DNA from: Brevibacterium antiquum CNRZ 918
Lineage (GTDB): Bacteria; Actinomycetota; Actinomycetes; Actinomycetales; Brevibacteriaceae
Length of the DNA: 64,000 bases
Reading direction: 5' to 3'
Assembly (NCBI RefSeq): GCF_900169145.1
Contig: NZ_FXZD01000004.1
Coordinates: forward strand, 1 to 64,000
Part shown: positions 26,589-35,511 of the stretch, piece by piece
How positions within the stretch are numbered: the stretch's first letter is position 1
How the letters are laid out: each line of letters opens with the position of its first letter
Program-made: the position numbers and the translations under genes
Notes under the pieces: generated by a model
The model's input: only the letters and a program-made list of their open reading frames with translations
Database searches by the model: none
Told to the model about the DNA's origin: nothing

Positions 26589-26617
26589 ACAATAGTGTGC
26601 GACACACACTATTGCAA
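26589..26617 (-). promoter_or_regulatory. padR promoter with embedded palindromic operator
   Basis: On the minus strand a -35 TTGCAA (26612-26617) and a -10 TATTGT (26589-26594) are separated by 17 bp, and the padR ATG follows 7 nt after the -10. A perfect 10-bp inverted repeat (CAATAGTGTG 26590-26599, CACACTATTG 26605-26614, 5-nt centre) fills the space between and covers part of both boxes. A repressor bound there would block RNA polymerase. Confidence 0.8.
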
Positions 26618-26674
26618 TAGGCGGGGTATAAGATTATCTGCGAGGGTGAAGACCGAAGAATTCCTGGGGAGACT

Positions 26675-27133
26675 ATGACCGACATGATTCTCGATAGGTT
26701 CTGGGCGGAAGCGCGAAGTGCGGTGCCGACTCTTCCCGTTGCTGTGCCCGAGGCGTGGGCGTTCGGCGCGACTGCGGCACACGCGGACGAGCTGCTGACG
26801 CTTGTCCTTGACTGTGCGAAGACGGGAACTGCCTCGGCAATGCAGGACGTGAAGGCCGACGGTGAGCCGGTTCCGGAGGTCGGACAGGCGAGCGTGATCC
26901 TCGACAGCAGAGGCCAGCCACGGGCCGTCATCGTCACCACGGCCGTTGACATCGTGCCGTTTTCTCAGGTCAGCGCTGAGCACGCGTATTCCGAAGGAGA
27001 AGGTGACCGAAGTCTTGCGGCGTGGCGAGAGATCCATGAGAGGTTCTGGGCCGAGCATTGTCAGGGCGCCGACGGGTTCAGTGAAGATATGCTCGTCGTG
27101 TGCGAGCGGTTTGAGTCGGTGTTCGCGCCCTGA
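26675..27133 (+). CDS. ASCH-domain protein
   Basis: A 152-residue cytosolic protein. The central part (..TGTASAMQDVKADGEPVPEVGQASVILDSRGQPRAVIVTTAVDIVPFSQV..) matches the ASCH fold, including the conserved Lys-Thr-Gly-Thr-Ala-Ser start. A C-terminal helix (..SLAAWREIHERFWAE..) is also typical. ASCH proteins bind RNA or nucleosides; some hydrolyse N4-acetylcytidine, but that cannot be claimed here. It is divergent from padR with its promoter in the same short intergenic region. Confidence 0.85.
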   Translation: MTDMILDRFWAEARSAVPTLPVAVPEAWAFGATAAHADELLTLVLDCAKTGTASAMQDVKADGEPVPEVGQASVILDSRGQPRAVIVTTAVDIVPFSQVSAEHAYSEGEGDRSLAAWREIHERFWAEHCQGADGFSEDMLVVCERFESVFAP

Positions 27134-27141
27134 TGGAATGA

Positions 27142-27577
27142 GGAAGCCCTATTGCTGAGCTCGAAAGCTGGGCACTCATCCACGCCGAACGTGCTCGCTT
27201 GGCGAGTTTTCTTGAGGGCCTCTCTGCAGAGCAATGGTAGGGGCAATCGCTGTGGTCAGACTGGACCGTCGAGCAGGCGGTTGCGCATCTTCGCGCCGCG
27301 GCCAACACCGGCAGGTGGGCATGGGATCGCAGCATTGTGACTGCTGGCTTCGGGCCAGCCAAGCACAGTGCCCGACTGCTGTCGCGATACCAGGGGTGCA
27401 TTAATGCAGAGACTCCCAACATTTTCTGGCAGCCGCTCGCTACTTCGCGACAGAGGATTTCGCAGTCAACAGCAAGGCTGTCGTCAAGGGCTTGTCACTC
27501 GAAGCCCAGGATGCCGACTTCAGAAGTGGAAGCGGGCCATCGGTCGACGGGAAGCTTCTCGGACCTACGAGCCCTGC
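27142..27577 (+). pseudogene. decayed mycothiol-dependent maleylpyruvate isomerase-family gene
   Basis: One frame reads ..LESWALIHAERARLASFLEG.. then QW, a TAG stop (27238-27240), and continues ..WSDWTVEQAVAHLRAAANTG.. and ..WDRSIVTAGFGPAKHSARLL.. to about 27450. That is the N-terminal DinB/MDMPI domain of this family. A second frame then gives ..DFAVNSKAVVKGLSLEAQDAD.. and ..GSGPSVDGKLLG.., the C-terminal domain. The middle section is missing and there is no start codon. At least one nonsense change, one large deletion with frame change and truncation at both ends show that it is dead. Its end overlaps the 3' end of the convergent acetyltransferase gene. Confidence 0.8.
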
Positions 27578-28029
27578 GGCTGTGCATCGTAGGTGAGCCA
27601 GTTGGTTTTGGTTCCGACTCGGTCATAGAGCACCTGCGCCGCGGCGTTGTCGTCCGCGGTGATCCACCGGACAACCGAGCGCCCCTCGGCCGCGGCGATC
27701 TCCTGCAATCGGGTGATCAGCGCTCGGCCCGAACCCGCTCCGCGAGCCTGAGAGTCAGTGAAGAGGTCGTCGAGCCAGATGCCGACCGTGCCGGTCGACG
27801 GGCGCGAGAATCTCCGGAAGTCGGCGATGGCGACGATTCGGCCGTCCGCCTCGGCAACCAGGCCCTGGCATTCGTGTGCGGAGTCCATAAGCCAGCCCCA
27901 CACCCGGGAGACGATGTCCTCGGACTCCGGCAGGTGGTAGAACTCGCGGTAACCGCGGAAGAGCTCACGCCAGCGGGTCTCATCGGTCGATTCAACAGGG
28001 CGAACGGAAGTGGTTGACGAATCTGTCAT
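27565..28029 (-). CDS. GNAT-family N-acetyltransferase
   Basis: A 154-residue acetyltransferase. The acetyl-CoA pyrophosphate loop is ..DSQARGAGSGRALITRL.. near residue 95. Motif A precedes it (..VGIWLDDLFTD..) and motif B follows (..WITADDNAAAQVLYDRVG..), the classic GNAT order. The substrate is unknown. ATG 28029 gives the normal N terminus; GAAGGACC upstream is at long spacing. The open frame continues upstream into Pro/Arg-rich sequence unlike the family. Confidence 0.85.
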   Translation of the reverse strand: MTDSSTTSVRPVESTDETRWRELFRGYREFYHLPESEDIVSRVWGWLMDSAHECQGLVAEADGRIVAIADFRRFSRPSTGTVGIWLDDLFTDSQARGAGSGRALITRLQEIAAAEGRSVVRWITADDNAAAQVLYDRVGTKTNWLTYDAQPQGS

Positions 28030-28197
28030 GACTTGTTCGGGTCCTTCTTCACGTCTCTCGGGGTGCTTCGTATGATGGTATCGTACGAAATCGCCAAACG
28101 GGTTCCCAGTCGGGGGCCTCTGCCGATCTGTCAGCGGGGGCAGAGGTTTCGACTGTGCAGAACCCCTCGCGCCTGAAAGCGCAACGGCCAAACCGCC

Positions 28198-28606
28198 CGG
28201 CTGCTGCCCTGAAGAGCATCCCGATCAGGTAGGTGGCGATCATTGTCTGCCAACCCATGACCAGATTCCGCATGATCGCTCGACCACGCGACGGACCGCC
28301 GAGTGTGAGGCTGAATCAACCGATAAGGACCGAACTGATCGCGACGGCGGCGGCCCAGTTTCGATGCTCCCCAACAGGCAAGGGAATCGTCACAAATGGG
28401 ATGAGTGCACCATCGCAAACGCGGTAATACAGGAGATGGCGGCAATCCAGGGGCTGATGGACTCTTCCTGGTCGACACCGAGTTCGACTTCCGCATGTGC
28501 GGCGACCGCATCGTTCGCAGCGAACTCCACCTCAATTGGATGCGCAAGGTCTTCTGAAAGACCATGTTGCTCATCCAGACGTACTCCCCACCGCCCATCG
28601 AGAATT
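28198..28606 (-). pseudogene. decayed VIT1/CCC1-family metal transporter gene
   Basis: Read on the minus strand the pieces line up with VIT-family proteins. First is ..SMGGGEYVWMS.. (family SMAAGEYVSVS), then in another frame ..AANDAVAAHAEVELGVDQEE.. and ..SPWIAAISCITAFAM... After a one-base loss comes ..GALIPFVTIPL.. and ..NWAAAVAISSVLIG, then an in-frame TGA (28316-28318), and ..GRAIMRNLVMGWQTMIATYL.., the last membrane helix. The N-terminal helix and part of the cytoplasmic loop are missing. The 5' end runs into the hexanucleotide repeat. At least two frame changes and one stop make it non-functional. The intact protein would have moved Fe/Mn. Confidence 0.75.
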
Positions 28607-28680
<74 letters not shown>

Positions 28681-28869
28681 GTATCCGCCGAGGCGATCGC
28701 GAGGGCGGTGTTCGGGGTTGTCGCTGGACACTGATGACTACACCCCCCGGTTGAAATGATCCATTCACCCGCACTGAGGGCACCGGCTCGAAATCACTTC
28801 AGACGTTGGCCAACATTATGGCAACGGGCTAGACCAGGGTGGCCGGCTGCTGAGCCGACCGTCGTCGGT

Positions 28870-30813
28870 TCACTCACCTTCTCGAGTGGTGTGACAGTTG
28901 AGAGCGGCAGCCTCTTTTGACGAGGATCTACGAGGGGCTCTTTCAGACCGAGGCCCGACTGCTCTGAGCGCCCCCAGAATCGCGACGAGGTCGACGACTT
29001 CCTGCAGCCAGGCCCCTAGAAGCGCTGGTAGAAAGCCGAAAGCGGCGATGAGCATGAGTGCGGCGCTGATGATGATGCCGAGCCAGATACTCTGCAACGC
29101 GATCCGCACCGTGTCTTTACCGATCTTCACCGCGTGCGGCAGTGAGGCAAGGGTGTCGTAGCGGTTCACGATGTCAGCCGACTCGCTCGCGGCGGTCGCA
29201 CCCCGTGCTCCCATCGCAAAACCGATGTCCGCGGCAGCGAGCACAGGCGCATCGTTGAGGCCGTCGCCGATCATGATGAGCGGGCGGGGCTGCACTCCGC
29301 CGATGATGCGCACCTTGTCTCCGGGGCGACATTCTGCGTGTACCTCGCTGATCCCGAGATCCCGTGCAATCGGCACCGCCGTGGCTGCAACGTCTCCGGT
29401 CACCATGAGCGTGCGCGAAACGCCGAGTTCATCCAGATCACGAAGCGCCTGCTTGGCTTCGATGCGTACCTGATCGCGCATGACGATTGCTCCAGCGAAA
29501 TGGGGGCCTGCTGCGACGTAGATCGCGAGTTCGCCCGGCATGAGTTCTGCGAGCACAACGTCGGAGGCGTGCTCGCGTACCCAGGAGGCCTTGCCCACTC
29601 GCACCACCGTCGCGTCCGGCGCGCGGGAGGTACGGAGGGCTGCGGCTACACCGTTGGTGGCGACTTCCTCGGCCCGTTCACTTTCAAGGAGTCCCAAGCC
29701 ATATTTCTTCGCCGCCCCGACAACGGAATCGGCGAGCACATGCGAAGAGTACACCTCAGCCGAGGCCGCGAGCTGCAGCAACTCGTGTTGCTCGAAGCCC
29801 GGGGCAGGGAGGAGGCGTGCGAGTAAAGGTTTGCCAGTGGTGATCGTGCCGGTCTTGTCGAACGCCGCCGAGCGCACCCTCGACAGCTGTTCAAGGGTGC
29901 CGCCACCCTTCACAATCAGCCCGAACCGCGCGGAACGGCTCATACCCCCTAGGAACGCGACCGGCGCTGCAATCAGCAAGGGGCAAGGCGTAGCCACGAC
30001 CAGTACCTCTGCGAACCTGGTGGCATCCCCGCTGAGGGCCCAGGCGATCCCGGCAACGGCGAGCGAAAGCACCGTGAACGGTACCGCATACCGATCCGCA
30101 AGCCGCACCACTTTCGCCTTGCTGCCCGCCGCCTGCTCTACAAGACGTACGATCTGCTGGTATTCGCTGTCCGAGGCGAGCGCCGCAGCACGCATGGTCA
30201 CTGCTGTCGCCCCGTTCACCGCGCCACTCGATACTCTCTCCCCGGCGTCGCGTTCGACTGGCAGGCTCTCTCCCGTGAGCGAAGACTCGTCGAACACAGC
30301 GTGCTCAGATTCGAGGATGGCGTTCACGGGCACAAGAGTGCCCGGGCGGACGAGCAGCAGGTCGCCCACCTCGACCGCTTCGGCGGGCACGTCCTCGGTG
30401 ACCGCGTCGGAGGAATGATTGACGCCACGGCCGTGGAGGATGCGGATGGCCTGTTGCGGAGCTTGACGCAGCAGTGCGGTGAGTTCCCGCTTGGAACGAT
30501 TCTCGGCGTAGTCCTCAAGAGCTGTGCCCCCGGTGAGCATCAGCACCACCACGAGCGCTGCCCAGGGCTCGCCGACGAGCACCGCGGCGGTGATCGCGGT
30601 GACAGCGAGAATATCGAGCCCGGCATGCCCTTTGATGAGTTGTCGGATCATCCCGATTGCTTCCCAAGTCGCGATCAGGAGTGCAAACCCGCCCACGACC
30701 GGTCGCGCGGCGTCATCGGCAGGAGTCGCCAGGAGTATGAGACCGACTGCGGCGACCACAAGCGTAGCGATCACCAGCGGATACTCCCTGATCAGAAACG
30801 GAAAGCGGCTCAT
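28870..30813 (-). CDS. P1B-type heavy-metal translocating ATPase
   Basis: A membrane pump of 647 residues without an N-terminal HMA metal-binding domain. It has about eight membrane helices. The dephosphorylation motif TGES is at 180-183, the membrane metal-site motif is T275-P-C-P-L instead of the usual CPC or SPC, the phosphorylated Asp is D319 (DKTGT), and the hinge GDGLND is at 517-522. The P1B HP dipeptide is HV in ..SSHVLADS... The transported metal cannot be assigned; the TPC motif is uncommon. It lies alone between a VIT pseudogene and a recombinase remnant, so it may be acquired DNA. Confidence 0.9.
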   Translation of the reverse strand: MSRFPFLIREYPLVIATLVVAAVGLILLATPADDAARPVVGGFALLIATWEAIGMIRQLIKGHAGLDILAVTAITAAVLVGEPWAALVVVLMLTGGTALEDYAENRSKRELTALLRQAPQQAIRILHGRGVNHSSDAVTEDVPAEAVEVGDLLLVRPGTLVPVNAILESEHAVFDESSLTGESLPVERDAGERVSSGAVNGATAVTMRAAALASDSEYQQIVRLVEQAAGSKAKVVRLADRYAVPFTVLSLAVAGIAWALSGDATRFAEVLVVATPCPLLIAAPVAFLGGMSRSARFGLIVKGGGTLEQLSRVRSAAFDKTGTITTGKPLLARLLPAPGFEQHELLQLAASAEVYSSHVLADSVVGAAKKYGLGLLESERAEEVATNGVAAALRTSRAPDATVVRVGKASWVREHASDVVLAELMPGELAIYVAAGPHFAGAIVMRDQVRIEAKQALRDLDELGVSRTLMVTGDVAATAVPIARDLGISEVHAECRPGDKVRIIGGVQPRPLIMIGDGLNDAPVLAAADIGFAMGARGATAASESADIVNRYDTLASLPHAVKIGKDTVRIALQSIWLGIIISAALMLIAAFGFLPALLGAWLQEVVDLVAILGALRAVGPRSERAPRRSSSKEAAALNCHTTREGE

Positions 30814-31089
30814 ATCTCAATCGTCCCAGACCGACGTCCTGGCCGCACCGCAGGCCAGCCTCCCCTAGACACGAAGCAGACGTGACTCGGCGGGTTCAGA
30901 GCAGCAACAACACCAGCTCTGCCGCCACCCAGAAAGTGCTCACCTCCCGTGAGGTCGGCTGCGCGGAGTTTTCGTTCAACCTCGCTGAGGCCGATGCGTG
31001 AGCGTTCGATGATGAGGAGGGCGAAGTGAGACTACCCGCCGCGGCGTCTTGCCGATGGGATCGCCGCTTTGAAGGGACGACTCTGAAAT
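30814..31089. other. intergenic stretch, no gene seen
   Basis: Upstream region of the metal ATPase, expected to hold its promoter. A short plus-strand frame ending TGA near 31000 (..REVGCAEFSFNLAEADA) has coding-like codons and could be the tail of a lost gene, but no start or family is visible. Confidence 0.35.
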
Positions 31090-31270
31090 ACGCGCACGCC
31101 GCGCCACCTGCTGGAGTCAGGCGAGTACCTCAATGTGGTAAGGGAGCACCTCGGGCATTCCTTCACCACGATGAACATCTGCAACGATGTCAGCCCGACG
31201 ATGCAGAAAGCCGCAGCCACCACTGCGCTCAGCATGTCGGAGAGGCGGATCATATCCTTCTGCGCACGGC
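31090..31270 (+). pseudogene. C-terminal remnant of a tyrosine recombinase (integrase)
   Basis: The frame reads RHLLESGEYLNVVREHLGHS followed by FTTMNICNDVSPTMQKAAA. It matches the end of phage-type integrases, where family members have ..HLLE.G....VV.E.LGHSS...T...Y.HV.P.MQ... The LGH box is present. The nucleophilic Tyr position appears as Cys (NICNDV where NIYNHV-like sequence is expected), and everything upstream of the last about 60 residues is missing or frame-shifted, with TGA at 31084-31086. It lies 60 bp from the 3' end of tRNA-Leu, the classic attachment position. Confidence 0.75.
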
Positions 31271-31329
31271 ACGAAGATGGCCCCCGACCTGAAGAATTGA
31301 AACCCAGGTCAGAGGCCGATTTCGATCTG

Positions 31330-31411
<82 letters not shown>

Positions 31412-31509
31412 GCGACGTCCCTAAGATTAGCAGGGCGAAGCCACGTTGCTGAAAACGGTAGGGCGAGCCCGGCAGCCAGAGGGCAGCCGCGATCAGGTCG
31501 GGACGACGA

Positions 31510-31983
31510 TCAGGCGGCGTCTATGCCCAGTGCCTTGCGCACACGTGCAACGTGGCCGGTGGCCTTGACGTTGTACTGGGCCAGTTCCACGGCGCCTTCG
31601 GCATCGATGACCAGCGTCGAGCGGATGACGCCCTGGACGACCTTGCCGTAGTTCTTCTTCTCCCCGAATGCGCCCCACTCCTCCATCATGGACTTGTCTG
31701 GGTCGGAGAGGAGATCGAAGTTCAGACCCTCTTTGTCCGCAAACTTCTTGAGCTTCTCCGGCTTGTCCGGAGAGATGCCCAGCACGACGAGGCCGGCAGC
31801 CGACAGCGCCGAGAGCGAGTCCCGGAAGTCGCAGGCCTCGGTCGTGCAGCCGGGAGTCATAGCGGCAGGGTAGAAATAGACGACAACCCGCTGCCCCTTG
31901 AATTCGCTGAGGGTCACGGACTTCCCGTCCTGGTTGACCAGGGTGAAATCCGGGGCAGTGTCGCCGACTGACAGTCGTGGCAT
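31510..31983 (-). CDS. bcp: thioredoxin-dependent peroxiredoxin (Bcp/PrxQ)
   Basis: Reduces hydrogen peroxide and organic peroxides in the cytosol. In 157 residues the active site is ..YPAAMTPGCTTEACDFRD.., with peroxidatic Cys46 and the resolving Cys five residues later (Cys51), the PrxQ arrangement. ATG 31983 has GAGGAGACACT upstream and the sequence then starts MPRLSVGDTAPDFTL, as usual. It is monocistronic, between tRNA-Leu and the carboxylase gene. Confidence 0.95.
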   Translation of the reverse strand: MPRLSVGDTAPDFTLVNQDGKSVTLSEFKGQRVVVYFYPAAMTPGCTTEACDFRDSLSALSAAGLVVLGISPDKPEKLKKFADKEGLNFDLLSDPDKSMMEEWGAFGEKKNYGKVVQGVIRSTLVIDAEGAVELAQYNVKATGHVARVRKALGIDAA

Positions 31984-32103
31984 AGTGTCTCCTCTTCTCG
32001 TGCGGAACTTTTCAGAAGTTCTCAGTTCAGGGACCACTCTAGTCCGAGACTCCGACACGGGCCGGACTCCCCACTGCGGGACGAGTTCACCGAAACTTCA
32101 GCC

Positions 32104-33849
32104 TCACTCGATGTGTGCGATGACTTCGCCGACAGCCACCATGTCGCCGACCTTCGCCACTTGCCTCAGGGCACCGGCCACCGGAGCCTGTACTCGGGTC
32201 TCCATCTTCATCGCTGACAGGACGGCGACATCGTCACCGGCGGCCACCTCGGCCCCGTCTTCGAGGAGATAGTCGACGAGGTTGCCGGGCACCGGAGCGT
32301 TCACAGCACCCGTGTCCGCAGCTCCACCTTCAGCTCCGGCCGAACCGGTTCCACTGGCAGCATCAGCGCCAGCACCACCGGCAGCGCCCAATGCAGCCAG
32401 CAGCGCAGCCGGCAGGCCCAGCCTGGTGAGCTTGCCGTCGACCTCGATGTCCATGCGCTGCAGTGACGACTCGGGCGTCGGTGCTGGCCGGTCCTGCATC
32501 GTCATGCGAGGGAGGAGCTCGGATTCGATCCACTGGGTGTGGATGCCCAGTTCCTCGGCGGTGAACGCAGGGTCGGTGAGGATCTCCAATGAACAGGGAA
32601 GCACCGTGGCCGGTCCCTCGACGTTTAGCTCTCCAGCCGCAGTCACGGTCCGGGCGATTGCGGTCGGGCGGTCTGGCCCGTGGACGATGAGCTTGGCAAA
32701 CAGGGAGTCGAAGGCCGGCTGTACGGTGTCTCCGGCACGGACACCGGCGTCCCAGCGCACTCCGGGACCACCCGGTGCGGTCAGGGCATCGATGCGACCA
32801 GGCGTGGGCAGGAACCCGCGTCCCGGGTCCTCCGCGTTGATGCGCAGCTCGATGGCGTGCCCGCGCGGCTCGGGTGTTGAGTCCAGGGACAGCCCGTTCC
32901 CGAAGGCGATGCGGAACTGCTCGGCGACGAGATCGACACCGGAGACCGCCTCTGTGACGGGATGCTCGACCTGCAGGCGGGTGTTGACCTCGAGGAACGT
33001 CATCGTGGAATCGGCGGCGAGGAGGAACTCGACGGTGCCCGCGCCCCGATAGTCCACCTCGGCGCAGATAGCCTCGGCCGATCGATGCAGCCGTTCCCGC
33101 TGATCCGCGCTGAGTCCGGGAGCCGGAGCCTCCTCGATGAGTTTCTGGTTGCGGCGCTGGGCCGAACAGTCGCGATCGCCGATGGCCACGACGCGCCCCT
33201 GGCCGTCGCCGACGACCTGGACCTCGACATGGCGTGGGCGTTCGAGGAACTTCTCGACGAAGCACTCGGAGCGTCCGAAAGCCTCGACAGCCTCACGGGT
33301 CGCCGATTCGAAGGCGCCGGCGACCTCGGCGAGGTCGTGAACGATCTTCATTCCGCGCCCACCCCCACCATGGGCAGCCTTGATGATGATGGGCAGGCCA
33401 TGTTCGGCGGCGAAGTCCTCGACCTCGGCGGCGTTCTCAAGCGGTCGGTCGATGCCCGGAGCCAGCGGGGCGCCGACCTTCTGCGCCAATTTGCGGGCGG
33501 TGACCTTGTCACCGAGTGCCGTGATCATCTCTGCTGTGGGACCGATCCAGATGAGGCCGGCGTCTTCGACCGCGGCAGCGAAATCGGCGTTCTCCGACAG
33601 GAAGCCGTACCCGGGATGCACGGCCTCCGCCCCTGACTTCTTGGCGACTGCGATGATCGCGTCGATGTTGAGGTAGGTCTCTGCCGCGTTGGTCCCCGGC
33701 AGGGAATAGGCCTCATCGGCCAGCTGGGTGTGCATGGCTTCGAGGTCCTGGTCCGCGTAGACCGCGACCGATGTGTGCCCGTAGTGGGAGCAGGCGCGGA
33801 TGATCCGGACGGCGATTTCGCCGCGGTTGGCGATGAGGATCTTCGGCAT
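32104..33849 (-). CDS. biotin carboxylase fused to biotin carboxyl carrier domain
   Basis: A 581-residue acyl-CoA/urea-type carboxylase alpha subunit. The N-terminal biotin carboxylase starts MPKILIANRGEIAVRIIRA, has the ATP-grasp Gly loop ..AAHGGGGRGMKIV.. and catalytic ..EMNxR-type sequence FLEVNTRLQVEHPVTE... After a shortened middle and an Ala/Gly linker (about residues 480-505) comes a BCCP with the biotinyl Lys in AMKMET near residue 546. It starts 3 bp after the pxpB-pxpC stop, so it is the last gene of the 5-oxoproline cluster. Typical acyl-CoA carboxylase beta subunits are absent here. What it carboxylates is unknown. Confidence 0.9.
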   Translation of the reverse strand: MPKILIANRGEIAVRIIRACSHYGHTSVAVYADQDLEAMHTQLADEAYSLPGTNAAETYLNIDAIIAVAKKSGAEAVHPGYGFLSENADFAAAVEDAGLIWIGPTAEMITALGDKVTARKLAQKVGAPLAPGIDRPLENAAEVEDFAAEHGLPIIIKAAHGGGGRGMKIVHDLAEVAGAFESATREAVEAFGRSECFVEKFLERPRHVEVQVVGDGQGRVVAIGDRDCSAQRRNQKLIEEAPAPGLSADQRERLHRSAEAICAEVDYRGAGTVEFLLAADSTMTFLEVNTRLQVEHPVTEAVSGVDLVAEQFRIAFGNGLSLDSTPEPRGHAIELRINAEDPGRGFLPTPGRIDALTAPGGPGVRWDAGVRAGDTVQPAFDSLFAKLIVHGPDRPTAIARTVTAAGELNVEGPATVLPCSLEILTDPAFTAEELGIHTQWIESELLPRMTMQDRPAPTPESSLQRMDIEVDGKLTRLGLPAALLAALGAAGGAGADAASGTGSAGAEGGAADTGAVNAPVPGNLVDYLLEDGAEVAAGDDVAVLSAMKMETRVQAPVAGALRQVAKVGDMVAVGEVIAHIE

Positions 33850-33852
33850 GAT

Positions 33853-35511
33853 TCAGTGTCCGTTCTCCGGTGAGTGGTCGGTGTGGTCGGCGGAGTTCTG
33901 CCTCGGGTTGCCGTCGTCGGTGACGAATCGGATCCTGACTCCGGGTGCCAGCTGTGCTGCCAGATCCGTGTCATCGACGCTGGCGATGATCGGATAGCCG
34001 CCGGTCAGCGGGTGGTCGGGGCCGAAGAGCACCGGCTGCCCGTTCGGTGGGACCTGCAGTGCCCCGGTGACAGCGCCCTCACTGGGCAGTTCGCCGGTGC
34101 GGGAGCGTTCGAGTGGGACCTCGCCGGCCAGTCTGAGGCCGACGCGATCGGATTCGTGGGTGACCGTCCATTCCTGGCTCAGCAGAGTCTTAACGCCCGC
34201 GAAGGTGAACCAGTCGTCACGCGGTCCCAGGGTCACCGACAGCTCGATCGTCTCCCCAGGTGCGGGCAGGTGCCGTTCGTGACCTGAGCCGCGGACCGGA
34301 TCGACGAGGTGCGGTGCCGACTCCGGCGAACCGAGAATGACCGTGGTATCCGGCTCCAGACGTGCCGGACCAAGATGGGCCAGGGTATCGGTCGAGGCGC
34401 TGCCCAGGGCAGTCTCCGTCTCGATCCCGCCCCGGAAGGCGATATAGGCTCGGGTGCCGCGTTCGGTCATGCCGAGTTCGAGTTCGTCACCGTCTTCCAG
34501 TGCGAAAGCCTCGCCGAGGTGGTGCCAGAACTTGGCACCATCGGCAGACGTCACGGTGATCGTGGCGCAGCCCCCGGTCACAGCGGCCACACCATCACCG
34601 GTGATGGCCAGTTTCGCCCCACCACCGAAACTCTCCAGCCCGGCCGTGGTCTCGTCGTTGCCGACAAGGCGGTTCGCGTTCTGCAGCGCCGCACGGTCCG
34701 CGGCTCCGGCGCTCGAGACGCCCATGGCGGCGAAACCGGGGCGCCCGAGGTCTTGGATGAGCAGCTGCAGACCCGGACGGATGACCGTGAAGGCTTGTGC
34801 CGAGACGACGTCGTCCGGTTGGGCAGGCGAAATCTGCTGCGAGGACGAGGAAGTATCCGCGCTCGCCTCACCGACCGTCACCGATTCCCGGTCGGCCTGG
34901 CGGAAGGTCACGATGGTTCCAGGGATGAACAGGGCCGGTGGTTCCCGATTCAGGTCCCAGAGTGTGGCGTCGGTACGCCCGATGAGCTGCCAACCGCCGG
35001 GGGAGGCACGGGGGTAGACGCCGGTGAATTCCCCGGCCAGTGCCACTGCTCCGACGGGAACACGGGTGCGCGGTGAGGACCGGCGGGGCACGGTGAAGAT
35101 CGGATCGTCACCGGCCAGGTATCCGAATCCGGGTGCGAACCCGGAGAACGCGACCTGCCAGGTTGCGCGCTGATGCCGGGTGACCACCTCGGCGGGCGAC
35201 AGCGACAGAAGGTCAGCCACCTCGTGCAGGTCCTCGCCGTCGTAGACGACGTCGATCGTGACCTCGCGGGACTCGGTCGAGTCAGTCCCCGTGTGCTCGA
35301 GCCTGCGGATCCGGTCTGCCAGCACCGGCGCCGAGGTGCGGGCCGGGTTGAAGCGGATGAGCACGGTCCGTGCGGCCGGGACCAGCTCATCGACACCGTC
35401 GAGTGCGGCCGCTTCCAGCCCCTGGTGCAGGTCCATTGTGGCGGCCAGGTCGGGGCATTCGACGAGGAGATGGCGGCGGGAGGCGGTGTGGAAATCGAGG
35501 TTGTCGATCAT
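33853..35511 (-). CDS. 5-oxoprolinase subunits B and C fused (KipI-KipA)
   Basis: A 552-residue fusion. Residues 1-210 match PxpB/KipI (CT_C_D family): ..[14 protein letters not shown].. and ..[20 protein letters not shown]... Residues 245-540 match PxpC/KipA (CT_A_B family): ..[30 protein letters not shown].. and a C-terminal ..[13 protein letters not shown]... With PxpA it forms the ATP-dependent 5-oxoprolinase that opens 5-oxoproline to glutamate. In many bacteria the two are separate genes. ATG 35511 is used because it overlaps the upstream stop by ATGA and starts the KipI domain correctly. A linker of about 30 Ser/Gln-rich residues joins the halves. Confidence 0.92.
   Translation of the reverse strand: MIDNLDFHTASRRHLLVECPDLAATMDLHQGLEAAALDGVDELVPAARTVLIRFNPARTSAPVLADRIRRLEHTGTDSTESREVTIDVVYDGEDLHEVADLLSLSPAEVVTRHQRATWQVAFSGFAPGFGYLAGDDPIFTVPRRSSPRTRVPVGAVALAGEFTGVYPRASPGGWQLIGRTDATLWDLNREPPALFIPGTIVTFRQADRESVTVGEASADTSSSSQQISPAQPDDVVSAQAFTVIRPGLQLLIQDLGRPGFAAMGVSSAGAADRAALQNANRLVGNDETTAGLESFGGGAKLAITGDGVAAVTGGCATITVTSADGAKFWHHLGEAFALEDGDELELGMTERGTRAYIAFRGGIETETALGSASTDTLAHLGPARLEPDTTVILGSPESAPHLVDPVRGSGHERHLPAPGETIELSVTLGPRDDWFTFAGVKTLLSQEWTVTHESDRVGLRLAGEVPLERSRTGELPSEGAVTGALQVPPNGQPVLFGPDHPLTGGYPIIASVDDTDLAAQLAPGVRIRFVTDDGNPRQNSADHTDHSPENGH

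Noticed and set aside
32104..33849. Calling this gene the acetyl/propionyl-CoA carboxylase alpha subunit
   Set aside because: Domain order would fit, but its position inside the pxp operon and lack of a beta subunit make a substrate assignment unsafe.
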